Shown piece after piece: positions 35,061 through 45,548 of a DNA stretch of 64,000 bases. This DNA comes from Helianthus annuus (lineage: Eukaryota; Streptophyta; Magnoliopsida; Asterales; Asteraceae). Where the stretch lies: positions 147,260,915-147,324,914 of the forward strand of contig NC_035443.2 of assembly GCF_002127325.2 (NCBI RefSeq), read 5' to 3'. Within the stretch, counting starts at the first letter, position 1, and every line of letters starts with the position of its first letter. A model generated the notes under the pieces. The model had not been told where the DNA came from, did not search any database, and was given only the letters and a program-made list of their open reading frames with translations. Both the position numbers and the translations under genes were made by a program.

Positions 35061-35550
35061 TGGAAGTGGGTTCCCCGAAACCTTCTCTTGGTTTTAGGCT
35101 TTTAGTCTTTTTCTGAGAAAGCGTTCGGGTTCTTCTAGAGGTTCTTTTATGTCCTTGTTAGAACTGGAGCTCATACACTACGTAGGGGTGGCGTCTGGTT
35201 CCAAGTCCTGCAACAAAAACAGAAAAGAATGCTGGTCAGAAGGTTCACCACGGCCCCGGGCTCAGTGAACACGACCCGTGGTCGGAGTTACAGTGATTGT
35301 TTTCCAGATCCCAGTTACTGGAGAGTTGGACACGGCCCCGTGTTGCACCGACACGGCCCCGTGGTCAGCCTTCGGTAACTTGGAAAACTAAAACTGCCAG
35401 TAACAACGCTGGGCACGGCCCGTGTCCGACCAGGGACGGCCCGTGCTGAGCTCTGCAGAAGCTGAAAAACTAAGAAAATCCTAAAAAATTAAAAAGAAAA
35501 TAAAAAAATGATTAGGCCGTTGATTCCTAACTTTCTTAAAATCCTTGTGT
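35061..35550 (-). other. Leader of Athila-like element
   Basis: Non-coding leader upstream of gag. 35240-35460 has seven or more CACGGCCCCGTG-type motifs (e.g. GGACACGGCCCCGTGTTG and GACACGGCCCCGTGGTC). Confidence 0.65.
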
Positions 35551-35567
35551 CCCCGGCAACGTCGCCA
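35551..35567 (-). promoter_or_regulatory. Primer-binding site (tRNA-Asp)
   Basis: The plus strand CCCCGGCAACGTCGCCA equals the 3' end of plant tRNA-Asp except one base (T for G), so the minus strand is the PBS. It lies six bases from the 5' LTR. tRNA-Asp priming suits Athila-type elements. Confidence 0.8.
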
Positions 35568-35573
35568 AAAACT

Positions 35574-37267
35574 TGATGTGCGTGTAGTGTAATATATTTT
35601 TGGTATATATTTTAATCCCTTTTTACACTTTTTAGCCAAGTTTTAAATTTATAAAACACAATATTTACTAACACTAAACACACATATGGGCAAGTGCACT
35701 CATCGTGGACGTAGTATATCGTTGGTAAGATACCGAGGTCGTCCAAGGACACAAGAGCTTTTAGTACCGGTTTATCCTCAACGTCTAATCAAATCAAAAT
35801 GTTAGAAAAGATTTTTAAACTAAGAAAATAAAACTAACTAAATGCTGAAAAATAAAATAAAAATAAAAACAGATAGACAAGATGAATCACTTGGATCCGA
35901 CTCGTGTATTAGTATAACCCTTGATTATTTTCGCACTTTTGCACTTGTATAAGAGATTATCTTAGTTATTGTAGTAGGCCCCTCTTTTGAAGGCGACGTT
36001 ACCCTCAACCCAGTAGTTTGAGTCAGCAAGGATACAATCCTAAAGGGTCGGATTATTGAAAGATAATGAATTAAGTTATTAATGCAAATTATGGTAGGCC
36101 CCTCTTTTGGAGGTGACGTTACCCTCGATTAAGTAGTCTGAGTCAGCATGGATACAGTCCTAAATAGCCGGGTTATAGTATTAATAGTAGTTAACTTATG
36201 AGGGGGTCAAAGAGTTTGGATCCCCGCCATCCAACACCTTTGGGTATTGAAGGAGATCCTACTAAATTTGACCCAGGTCCCTTGCAGGACCTCTAAACGC
36301 TGAACAAGGGCAAGACCCTTACCAAACCGTTCCCTTAACCCCCGATCATGTAGCCAGCATACCTTCATATAGACCGTGGAGATATGAATGGTGAAAATCT
36401 TTTATTTTATATAGACAGTAAGATAATGCCAAGACACCACGGACAAACGATAAGGAAAAGTCACCTTCAACATAAGCAACTAGTTATTAATGTCATTAAT
36501 ACAAAACCAAATAAAAAGTGCAAAAGATTAAAAATAAAAAGTATTATACTAAACATTTGTCTTCACCAAGTGATGTAAGAGACTTAGGCAAACATGGCCT
36601 TGATTGTCAAGAACTCTTACGATCAATCTTGGATCCCGAGACGACTCACACACTCTATGATGGACAATGGATGATGGTGGTGGATGATGGTGTTGTGATG
36701 GTGGTGGGTGGTGGATGAAGTGTGAGAGAGGTGGTGTGCCAAGGGATGAGTTGCAATGAAGCCAAGCACTCCTATTTATAGGCTGAACAGAGGCCTGGGC
36801 ACGGCCCCGTGTCCGCTGGGCACGGCCCCATGCCTGTCTGACACTATCTCTCCTCATTAATTGTAATTCGCAATTACAATTAATGCGTCTGCAGTACTTT
36901 GGGCACGCCCCCGTGTTCACTGGGCACGCCTCCGTGGTGAGCAATAGAAGCTTCTACAGGTTTGTCTTTTCTGCTGCTTCTTGGGCACGGCCCCGTGCTC
37001 GCTGAGCACGGGGCGTGTTCAGTCTTCTGCCTTCTCTGTTTCGCTTGGGAAGATGCTGTTGAGGGGTCGGGCAATCCACTTTTGTTCCTTTCCTTGTATT
37101 TATGCTAGATTTAGCTGTCTTTTTGCTTCTTTTGTTAATTTGAGCTCATTTAATCCTGAAAATACAAAAGGAAGACAAAAACACACTTTTTCCAACATTA
37201 GTACTTAAAAAGGGTTAGTTTTATGCCTCATTTGATGTAATTTATATGTTGCATTTTACACACATCA
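35574..37267 (-). mobile_element. 5' LTR of Athila-like element
   Basis: 1,694 bp, TGATGTG...CACATCA. Adjacent to the PBS on its left and to CTAAC on its right. Confidence 0.9.
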
Positions 37268-37338
37268 CTAACTATATAATGTGCAGGTGTATAACGCATC
37301 AAATATGTCATAAAACAGTGAAATGAACAAAAAGGTAC

Positions 37339-37546
37339 CTGCTATTGGGTCGTTGACAACAAAATGAAGCTTCAGGTCACCACCATTGTTCATCCAACAA
37401 ACACAAGACTCACACCCACAATCAGACCACATAGTTTCCCCCAAATCACTACTTCTAGTTTTCTTCAAATCCTTAGCAGATTTCCTTCGTGTCTTTCCAA
37501 GAAAACCCAGTTCCGTAGGGTATCTAAAATCCCATTCATTTGCCAG
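37339..37546 (-). pseudogene. Possible exon of a BODYGUARD-type alpha/beta hydrolase
   Basis: On the minus strand between an acceptor (GTGTAG|CT) and a donor (GCAG|GTACC) an open frame reads ELGFLGKTRRKSAKDL..., then MWSDCGCESCVCWMNNGG and LKLHFVVNDP. The WSDCGCESCxSWM-LxVVV-P pattern is what I recall ahead of the hydrolase fold in plant BODYGUARD-like cuticle proteins; this cannot be tested here. The catalytic part is not seen nearby, and the Athila-like element begins 72 bp downstream. It may be an orphan exon of a disrupted gene. No in-frame stop. Confidence 0.4.
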
Positions 37547-37724
37547 CTACACGTTTACATTAATTGTGTAATCTATAAGAATTTTATGGAAATAGCCAAC
37601 CAGCTTTATCTTCATGCTACCATACAACTGATGTAACCAAATAGTAAACACAAATTTTCAGCAGTGGTGTCATATATAGGGGTAATTTAGGACCTAACCT
37701 GTTCTTTGAGGTCTTTGACATATG

Positions 37725-38130
37725 AAATGTTTGACCACTGTTTGACCAAAGTCAAACCACTGTTTGGCCAAAGTCAAACCACTATTTGACTTTGGTCAAA
37801 CCACTGTTTTAACCCAACAGTGTTTTGAAACAACTGTTTAACCTAACAGTCGTTTCGAAACACTGTTTAACCCAACAGTGGTTTCAAACACTGTTGAACC
37901 TAACAGTAGTTTCAAAACACTGTTTAACAGAACACTCGTTTCAAAAGTGGTTTCAAAACACTGTTTTAACCCAATAGTGGTTTAACCCACTGTTTTATCC
38001 CAACAGTGGGTTCAACCACTGTTTTAACCCAACAGTGGTTTACTTCACTGTTTTAACCCAACAGTGGTTTAACTCACTGTTTAACCAAAACAGTGGTTTC
38101 AACCACTGTTTTAACCCAACAGTGGTTTCT
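37725..38130. repeat. Self-complementary minisatellite
   Basis: Degenerate units of ~28-32 bp alternating ACCACTGTTTTAACCC and AACAGTGGTTT, so neighbouring half-units can pair (AACCACTGTT with AACAGTGGTT). The left third has GGTCAAAC/GACCAAAGTC variants, also inverted. About 12-14 units. Confidence 0.8.
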
Positions 38131-38199
38131 TTTGATAAGGGTGACCCGTTTACTAAAAAAAGCTTTGCACTTTACTCAAAATGATAATTTTTACCCAAT

Positions 38200-38409
38200 T
38201 CATTGCAGCCCTTCATCCTTTTTCTCTCGTTGTGCTGTCGGAGACTGTCGTAAGATCTCAGATAATGGATGCTCGGTTTCCTTGATTGTAATTTCAAGAG
38301 GGTATAAACTGGTAATTCTAGTGTCCACATCACTTGTTTGAACCCAGCAAGCTTCCATAGCTTTGACTCCAAAATACTGCTCTTCCTTACAAGTTTTGAC
38401 TCCAAAAGA
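38200..38409 (-). other. Candidate exon, unrecognised
   Basis: After an acceptor-like CAG (38410-38412) the minus strand is open for ~68 codons: SFGVKTCKEEQYFGVKAMEA, then WVQTSDVDTRITSLYPLEI, ending QREKKDEGLQ and TGA. Composition looks like coding sequence, but I recognise no family. It could be an upstream or separate gene from the exon at 37339. Confidence 0.25.
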
Positions 38410-38539
38410 CTGATGTATTCATATAGCAATGTCTGATGCAAATAAACAGGTAAGAGAAAAAGGAAATCAATCAACTGAGTGTATATGTATTTTTGACCCA
38501 AACCCATTGATGTGGTTAACCAATAACCAGAGGCCAAAG

Positions 38540-38890
38540 TCACCACCCCGGGTGGGTTTGGGTTTCGGCGTGGCCCATTGGGCGGGGGTTTCAGCCCCGG
38601 CGTTGGGCGGGGCTACGACCATGACATGGCGGAACCTCGTTGGCCAAGAGCACCCTTTGAAATTGGCTTTTTTTCCACGCCACCCCAGCACGCCCCACCA
38701 TACCCATTTGAAATTGGCTTTTGGTCTTGGGTGCCCCATACTCCAGGTGTCGCACCATGCCCCCAACCCACGCCCCACCATACCCCACGGTCTTAATTTA
38801 TTTCTATACAATACGTTCCGTCAAGGACATTTTTCTACATCCTCTCTTCATACAGAGAGCGTTGTGGTGTGGGATCTGATGTACGATGCG
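38540..38890. repeat. GC-rich dispersed-type repeat
   Basis: A sharply GC-rich block in AT-rich DNA. Two copies of TTTGAAATTGGCTTTT lie ~50 bp apart (near 38656 and 38707), along with CACGCCCCACCATACC-like segments in tandem. Overlapping long frames on both strands come from composition. MITE-like, but terminal repeats were not found. Confidence 0.4.
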
Positions 38891-39336
38891 TAAAAAAATT
38901 ATTCAATTTTTTCTTTTATTTTAATCAAAACATCTTTAGGGGTGAGCCTCATATGTATGATGACGCGTAAAATTTTTTTGAGATTGAAGATGGTAATTTG
39001 TTTTTTTTTTGCTCAGTTGTCAAAGTATTTTCTAGGAGTCATAATTTAACTTCTCATTAGCCTAATAGAAAAAAAAAATGTATGTTAATGTTACTTTAAC
39101 AATTGGGGTAGTGAATTATGGGTTGTTTTAAGTTTTGGATATAACGGTAGCCCTATCAAAGAGTTTCAATGTTTCATACGTGTGTAATTAATTAATATTA
39201 AATTGGAAGCAATACATCACCATTTTCATAAGAAAATGAATAACAAGTTCAACTAAAAAAATAAACAGAACACACATAATAATTACTTAAAGAATAAAAA
39301 ATAAAGAATTTAACTCATCCTTTTCCCTCTCATCCT

Positions 39337-39876
39337 CTAAACATGAAAAGGCATAGCCTTCAAGTCCTCCTCCATCACCTTCCCACCGGCCCGGCCACAT
39401 TCCATCCCACCGGTCCGACCGCCTTCAACAAACGAATAATACCTCAAGAAAAACGCAAGCGTCAAAACCAACCACTCCAAAACAAACATCAAAACACACA
39501 AACCACCAGCCATTTTCAATATCACCGCTGCATCATCTTCCTTAACATACGAGTTCAACGCGGTCAAGAAATTCGAAGTGGTAGTGAAAATCAAAACCGA
39601 TATAGACCCCTGGAATATCGCGGTCAGGACCGTAGCCACCATGTGGGCCGCGTACCACTTGTTTGAGCCCGCGGACACTGCGTTGCATCCGGATATGGCT
39701 CCAGCGATTGTGGCGATGTGGAGGAGGACGAGGAGTGCGCCTGCGCCTGAGGGGACGAGGCGGAGGGAGAGCGTGAGGAAGATGCAACTCGAGGCGGCTC
39801 CGATTAAAACATAGTTGCAAATTAGGAAGAATTTGTGGGTTTTGTGGTGCGATTGCGCGTCACTTGTGAGTCCCAT
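39337..39876 (-). CDS. Plant four-span membrane protein, uncharacterised
   Basis: 179 codons starting MGLTSDAQSHHKTHKFF, single exon. Four hydrophobic spans are seen at about residues 17-38, 44-65, 78-98 and 117-144, joined by short loops. The C-terminus is Gly-rich and hydrophilic. Motifs such as NYVLIGAASSCIFLTLSLRL, SNKWYAAHMVATVLTAIFQG and LKMAGGLCVLMFVLEWLVLT have the look of a conserved plant-only membrane family without a known role. No signal peptide is needed. The start is supported by a TATA box ~135 bp upstream (40009-40015). The coding region is GC-richer than its surroundings and has no stops, so it is probably a real host gene and likely the only intact one here. Confidence 0.85.
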   Translation of the reverse strand: MGLTSDAQSHHKTHKFFLICNYVLIGAASSCIFLTLSLRLVPSGAGALLVLLHIATIAGAISGCNAVSAGSNKWYAAHMVATVLTAIFQGSISVLIFTTTSNFLTALNSYVKEDDAAVILKMAGGLCVLMFVLEWLVLTLAFFLRYYSFVEGGRTGGMECGRAGGKVMEEDLKAMPFHV

Positions 39877-40008
39877 TTGTGCGATTTTGGTGTGTAATCG
39901 TGCAATTGGTGGCTACGGTTTAGTTACAAGCCGGATGAAATGAGGAATTGAAATGAGATTGAAGAGAGAAATGTTTAGTTGAGGAAATTGGGGGTTGTGT
40001 GTGGGTTG

Positions 40009-40015
40009 ATATATA
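40009..40015 (-). promoter_or_regulatory. TATA box of membrane-protein gene
   Basis: Minus-strand TATATAT 133 bp before the ATG at 39876. This leaves a ~100-bp 5' untranslated region. Confidence 0.5.
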
Positions 40016-40311
40016 CAGGTTTGAAGGTATGAGTTGTGAGGTGTTTTATGACCGTTTGAGTTGTAACGGCTAGTTTGCTCAAATAATATTCAAACGGCTA
40101 GTGCCTTTTGTATTGTCAATGAGTCGGGTCATTGAATGCTTTTAATCAAATTTTTGGAAGATAATATTTTTATTAGTATTGTTAAAACGGATTATTTTTT
40201 TAATCGTATTTTAAACATATAAATCTAAAAAAAGTGAAGATTATTTTCAGTAACTCAAATCATTATTATTAAAGTTTTAGCACATGTATTTGTACAAACT
40301 TATTGTTATTC

Positions 40312-40451
40312 GTGTTTTATTTATAATTTATTAATTTATTAATTATAACTAATAACTAATTACATGTATGATGCATGCTTAGTGTTTTATTTATAATTTA
40401 TTAATTTATTAATTATAACTAATAACTAATTACATGTATGATGCATGCTTA
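40312..40451. repeat. Perfect 70-bp tandem duplication
   Basis: GTGTTTTATTTATAATTTAT...ATGCATGCTTA occurs at 40312-40381 and again, base for base, at 40382-40451. Recent event upstream of the membrane-protein gene. Confidence 0.95.
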
Positions 40452-40559
40452 ATTTGAGCATTAGGTATTTAGTTTATGACTTTTGTTAAATACATCTTTA
40501 TTAGAATTTGTTGCATTACTAGGTGCTTTGAACATCAAAAGACTACTTGTAGGTGGTGT

Positions 40560-40925
40560 GCAAAAAATTAATTACTTATAGGTAATTCGCTGTTTGATTC
40601 AGCGACATTTAACCAAAATTTATGCCAAACCTCAACTCGTGCCACCATTTTGCAAAGATTCTTTTTGTAGCTGAAGTTCGCTGTTTTAAAACCAGACATT
40701 CAGAAGTTCGTTGTTTTAAACCCATACATCAAATAACATCACTGAATCAAACTGATATGTTCATAAATGTCGCTGAATTGAACTCGTATGTTCATAAATG
40801 TCGCTGAATCAAACTGATACGTATATAAACTTCGTTGTTTTATTTCTATATGTTCATAAATGTCGCTAAATTGAACCCATATGTTCATTAATGTCACTGA
40901 ATCAAACTAATACAAGAGCTGTTTG
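40560..40925. repeat. Short degenerate repeats (TTCGCTGTTTTAAA / GTTCATAAATGTCGCT)
   Basis: Repeats such as ATGTTCATAAATGTCGCTGA every ~45 bp, and TTCGCTGTTTTAAA upstream. Similar AACAGCGAAGTTC motifs lie in the copia LTR at 41840-42030. The zone may therefore be a rearranged part of that element. Confidence 0.55.
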
Positions 40926-40981
40926 AAATAAATACTTACCAAGAGGTGCTAATGAAATATTCAAATAAACTGCCTTCAACC

Positions 40982-41458
40982 TTATAAAGTTAATATGAAG
41001 TCTGTTGTATGTACCAAAGGTGTTAATATAGTCTGAAAAAGCCATGTGAACCCACTGTGCTTCGAAATCATGCTGGATAACTTCTTGGCGTATTCATCTG
41101 CAAACGTGTTTTTTGCACCCTCTCGGCTCTCAAGTATCTCACTTTCAACGACTCCTACACTTCTTTCACCGACTTTTTCTTTGAAACTTGCAGCAGAACC
41201 TCCTCCGGTATTGCTTGGAACAAGAAAGCTCTTGCAAGTTTGCACTTTTTTTCCATCAATTGCAACACCATCTTCTGTTTCTACGGACTCCCAAATACCC
41301 TGAGCATCCAGAATTACTTCCATTTTGATCGCCCAAGTTGTGTAATTCATGGCGGGCAAGATCGGGCATTGCAACGAAACGACCCCGGCTTCCTTCGGTG
41401 GGTTTGATGTAGTGGCTAAGGTTGACATGGCTTTGAATCTGGGGTATTTGGGCATCAA
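40982..41458 (-). pseudogene. Copia gag remnant (UBN2-like N-terminus), truncated
   Basis: Minus frame of 158 codons. CPILPAMNYTTWAIKMEVIL followed by GIWESVETEDG is the N-terminus of plant copia gag (NYxxW-IKM-VxLxAxGxW). Then comes an odd stretch, CKSFLVPSNTGGGSAASFKEKVG, and FADEYAKKLSSMISKHSGF, which is like the gag block D-FAxKLSxxxSK. The frame ends soon after, so most of gag and all of pol are missing. A donor-like GTAAGT lies beyond it near 40937. It is likely a deletion derivative, possibly fused to foreign sequence. Confidence 0.6.
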
Positions 41459-41474
41459 CTGACTGAACCGTGTA

Positions 41475-41486
41475 GCTCTGATACCA
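41475..41486 (-). promoter_or_regulatory. Primer-binding site of copia fragment
   Basis: Minus-strand TGGTATCAGAGC beside the LTR end CCAACA at 41489. Confidence 0.85.
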
Positions 41487-41488
41487 AG

Positions 41489-42159
41489 TGTTGGTGATCA
41501 GAGAGGATTAAATTGATAAAACTCACACAAATATTGGGGTAATTTTCTGGATTTTTATATCCCTTTCAGAAAGTTAGATGACATGCAGCTTTTTTCATGT
41601 TTTCTACACATGCAACTTTGAAATTTACATCTTCAATAGTGTGTGTAGAATGCAAAACTTAAATGTATGCAGAGTAATGTCTTGTCAAATATTTTGAATG
41701 TTTTATACAACAGAATCGTAGAATAGTAGAATAGTGTTTTTCAGAGTAAGGTCTTCTCAAATGCACACACATGAACCTATTGCTTCAAAATAGCGAACTT
41801 GTTTTATGTATATATACTAATCAACGAATTTTTGGAAAGTATTGATACTAAATAGCGATTTCTTTTTATATATTGCTTTCATTCAACGAAGTTCTCGAAT
41901 GTCTTGTTTTAAAACAGCGAGGTTCTTTAAATTCTCACTTCCAAACAGCGAAGTTCAGCAAAAATCTCAGACTTTGCAGGAAACCTACATAATTTGCAGA
42001 TTTAGGAGAGAAGATCGTTGTTTCAAACAGCAAATTAATTAAAATTGCTCATTATTTTCCAGCCCACCTACTTGCACTCTTTCCTGGTTGAAGTCCCCTA
42101 TTTATGCAACAAACTCTCTTTATTATTTGCCGTTTGTTTGAATGTAACATGAATAATCC
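41489..42159 (-). mobile_element. Copia 5' LTR, left part (split by Gypsy 2)
   Basis: The plus strand begins TGTTGGTGATCAG beside the PBS and continues to the AATCC target duplication at 42155-42159. The LTR resumes at 53193 and ends at 53214 with CTAACA, so the ends would be TGTTAG...CCAACA. Total LTR about 693 bp. No second LTR copy was found. Confidence 0.65.
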
Positions 42160-45147
42160 TGTGGCACCCCAGGAAAATCAGGAAACCAACGCAACTTAAC
42201 TAGCTTCCTTAGTAACCACGCGCTAAATTTCGGGACGAAATTCTCTTAACAGGGGGAGAATGTGACAACCCTCAAAATCCTATGTATTACGTACAATTTA
42301 TTATTGATAATTAAAGTGTTTGACGACTGTGTGGAATTACTTAACTGCTCTCTGATTACTGTGATATACTTACATGTGTTTGTTAACGTACTTGGCTTGT
42401 GCAGAAAACTTGACTAAATGGTCCTGAATATTTTCCTATGTGTTCGGAATTAATTGTGTTACAAAAATATATGTATAAGACGCCTTATGGAATAATTAAA
42501 CACTCTAACGAACCGGTATCTAACCGAACAACCGGAAATTACCCAGGACACCAAAATATTGCTAGAAACATTGTTTAATTATTTCTTGGCTTGTCGTAAT
42601 CCCCGAACACCCTGACACCCACTAGAAATCACATAGCTAACATATATAAACATAATACTTGAAATCTAACTATCCATCACCTATTTAGTTGGAAAAGTTA
42701 CAACCAACCCCCCCCTAACCGATTTGGTCACAAGGACCATACCCACCACACTCTCAAATCTTGCCTAAAGATTTTATGGTATTATTTTAATAGATCTTTG
42801 CTTGTAGTACTCACCAAAATATATGAAGTGATTATAAAAGCACGGCCAAGATCACCACAACCATACTCCATCATTTCACACTCCCTCACTTCACTCTCTC
42901 TCGGCCACCCACAACCGGCCACCATACACCACCCACACACCACCCATCTTCTTGCAACTTCAATCCAATCCAAGGTGATAGCAAGGTGCTAGGAGGTGAA
43001 GTAGGAAGCCCGGTGTGCTTGGAACTCGAAAGACCTCTCTAGATTGCTTTTATCCACCACTTTTACGCCTTTGATCTTCCCTAGCCTCGAGCTAGTAGTA
43101 AGTGACTCTAAACCTCTTCTTGATCTTGTCTAGAGTGGTTAATAAGCGTTTTGTCGGATGAATCGTGAACACTAAAAATCAAAACTAAAAAGTCTTGCTA
43201 GAATGATGAACTTGTTGGTTAAAGAGTAAATAATGATGAAACATGGTAATACAAGATAAATCTGAAATATATGAGTATTAGTTTGCTGTAAATAACTTAT
43301 AACCTGTTGTAAATCATTATTAGAATGAATGGTAATCATATGTGTGCGTTTTAGTAGCCTTTAGACTGATAACAGCTTGCTGATGTGTATTTTCAGCCGC
43401 CTTTAACAGGCTGTAAACAGGGCATAAATTCAACGAAAAACCGATATTTTGAATCTAAAATATGTTATTATGAAATACGGTTCTAATGGCATCAGAATCG
43501 TTATTTTTGGACATCGTTTACTATTTTTAAAGTATTAATTTGTAACAGCAACTTAAGCTGAATTTTGACAGCAATAAATGGGTGTCATACTTTCGGTCAT
43601 AACCTGAGTTTTGTGATGAATCGGACCATGAAATTTGTACAGTAGATGACAATCGATGCATGTGTAATTACCCCACTAGAATTTCGTAAATCGGACACTC
43701 GAAGAATTTTTAATAAATTGTTCCGTGGACTGTGGTCAGAAATTCATAAATCTGAGTTCAGTCCGGAATATGATTTTTTATAAAATATTGGTAGTGAACC
43801 GGACCCCGATATTTTTACACAATAAAATATGGAACGTTTAAGACATCCTGAAAAAATATGGGAATTTTTGGAATAATTTAACTATTTTATTAAAATGTTC
43901 GAAAACAGCCGGTTTTGAATATAAATGCTGAATTGAGATAAGTTGTGACTTGCGTGTCTAAATGTCGAGTATGCTATCCGTGAATGATCTAACATGTTAT
44001 ATATGTTATGTGCATTATCGTATGTTTGATTTTGAGTGGGGAATGGATGGGAAACTTAGAGGGCATAAACCGTTAAAGAGATGCATGTTATGTGATAGAT
44101 ACGTGTAGGAACTTTGTGTTCTATTTGAAAGCCACTAAATGACTAACTGGTAAATCATACTAGGACGTGATTGACCGACCTTGACTGTTAGCTATATTGA
44201 GAATCTAACCGAGCAAACCAAGGTGAGTTCACACACTTTCTAAGGCATGGGATTCCCGGTGGTTTGGGAATGGGTTAAAGAATTAAAACGGAATCTACAT
44301 ATCTTACTTAGGTAGGATATGTACGGCCATCCTCCTCGGGTAGGATGCCAGTATTAATCCTGCGTATTCTCTTCGGGAGAACTACATACGTTCGTCCTCC
44401 TTGGGTAGGACAACAACCTTAAAACTTACTAGACAAAACTCTATCATAAGTCCCTCATTTTATATCGACTTAATCGCCGAGGCCAATGGCGAGCGGGACA
44501 TTAGTTAATAGCGCTATTAGGTTTAACAAACCTCACACCGTGCCAGTCGGACGGGCGTGTACTAATGGACTATGGCAAACCATCAGTGATGATAGACACT
44601 GATGTAGGGCACAACTTACTTGCGTAGTAGTCGATATCATACGGTCTAGTAGTTCACATGGGGAAGCCCCCACTAATAATGAACATGGTATGGGTAATAA
44701 AGAATGAACTGGTTAAACTTTCTTTCAACTACGGGGCAACCCCCACGGCAATTACGCCAACGAAAGACAAACCACGTTTTCGGAAAACAACTTAAAACTA
44801 AACAACCAAACGTGAACTCACTCAATGCTTGGAGCTTGCACGAGGAAGGAGTCGTTGTGGTGTACGGACTGTGATGTTCCGTGCTTAATATTTAAATCCT
44901 TATGAACTTATTAAATCTACGTTTTTGGATTTTAAACTTATGGACTATGAACTTATATTTTGGTATCACGTATTATGCTTCCGCTGTTTAAATTTAAAAC
45001 TTGGTTAACCGGCTTTTGGTCACCAATTGTATTGTGGTTGGTTTTATTTACTTAAATACGTTGTTCAATATGATTGGTGGCTCGATCCTGGTCTTGTCAC
45101 GCCTCCAAGCGGTGATACTCCGCATGGTGGATTTTGGGGGTGTGACA
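42160..45147 (+). mobile_element. 5' LTR of Gypsy element 2
   Basis: 2,988 bp, TGTGGCACCCC...GGGTGTGACA. It contains at 42219-42271 a second copy of the gag-pol tail/PPT/LTR-start pattern (AATTTCGGGACGAAATT, AGGGGGAGAA, TGTGACAACC). It lacks 53 bp present near 52820-52872 in the 3' copy. Confidence 0.9.
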
Positions 45148-45150
45148 GAT

Positions 45151-45163
45151 TGGTATCAGAGCC
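45151..45163 (+). promoter_or_regulatory. Primer-binding site of Gypsy 2 (tRNA-Met)
   Basis: TGGTATCAGAGCC three bases after the LTR end. Confidence 0.92.
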
Positions 45164-45448
45164 ATTGGTTATAGTGAACTTGGTTTTAAAAAGGGACAAG
45201 CTTTTTGATAAAACCAGACTATAACCTGAACAGTGCTCAACGATCCACAACGACGCTTCGCTCTACGTGCAAGACTTGACACCATAAGTGGTATGATTTA
45301 TGTTATATTGTCGGTTAGATAGTTCTCGCTATGCATTAGATAATGTGACAATCGCTATTGAACCTTGTGTGCTTACGCTCTACTATCGTCCCACACTTAC
45401 ACACATTCACGAAACTTTCCTCACCTACGTTGCTTCGTTATGAAGATC

Positions 45449-45548
45449 ATGAGCGGACGCGGAGGACGTATCAACCTTACTCAAGCCCAGTTGACGGCTC
45501 TGATCAACGAACGAGTTGCTGAGGCACTCGCAGCTGTTCCTGCAGGAG
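45449..45548 (+). CDS. Gypsy 2 gag exon 1
   Basis: MSGRGGRINLTQAQLTALIN and ERVAEALAAVPAG, the usual start of gag in Tekay-type elements, with a second possible start at 45440. It ends at a donor G|GTATAA. Spliced to 45646 it continues [14 protein letters not shown] in frame. Without splicing, translation stops at a TAG in the intron. Confidence 0.7.

Larger units (their letters stand above)
29480..37267 (-). mobile_element. Athila-like Gypsy element with gag-protease only
   Basis: 7,788 bp bounded by exact 5-bp duplications CTAAC (29475-29479 and 37268-37272). LTRs are 29480-31152 and 35574-37267, each starting TGATGTGCG and ending CACATCA. The PBS matches tRNA-Asp and reads on the minus strand. 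Between gag-protease and the left LTR there is no reverse transcriptase, RNase H or integrase. It is a non-autonomous gag-bearing element, of the kind called TR-GAG. Confidence 0.9.

Noticed and set aside
38429..38893. GC-rich overlapping frames on both strands
   Set aside because: Overlapping frames in all directions come from composition; Pro/Gly-rich with no conserved motif.
42261..45147. Taking TGTGACAACC at 42261 as the LTR start, making the left 100 bp an odd extra piece
   Set aside because: AATCC flanks the outer start (42160) and the end (53187), so the outer boundary fits better; kept as a finding.
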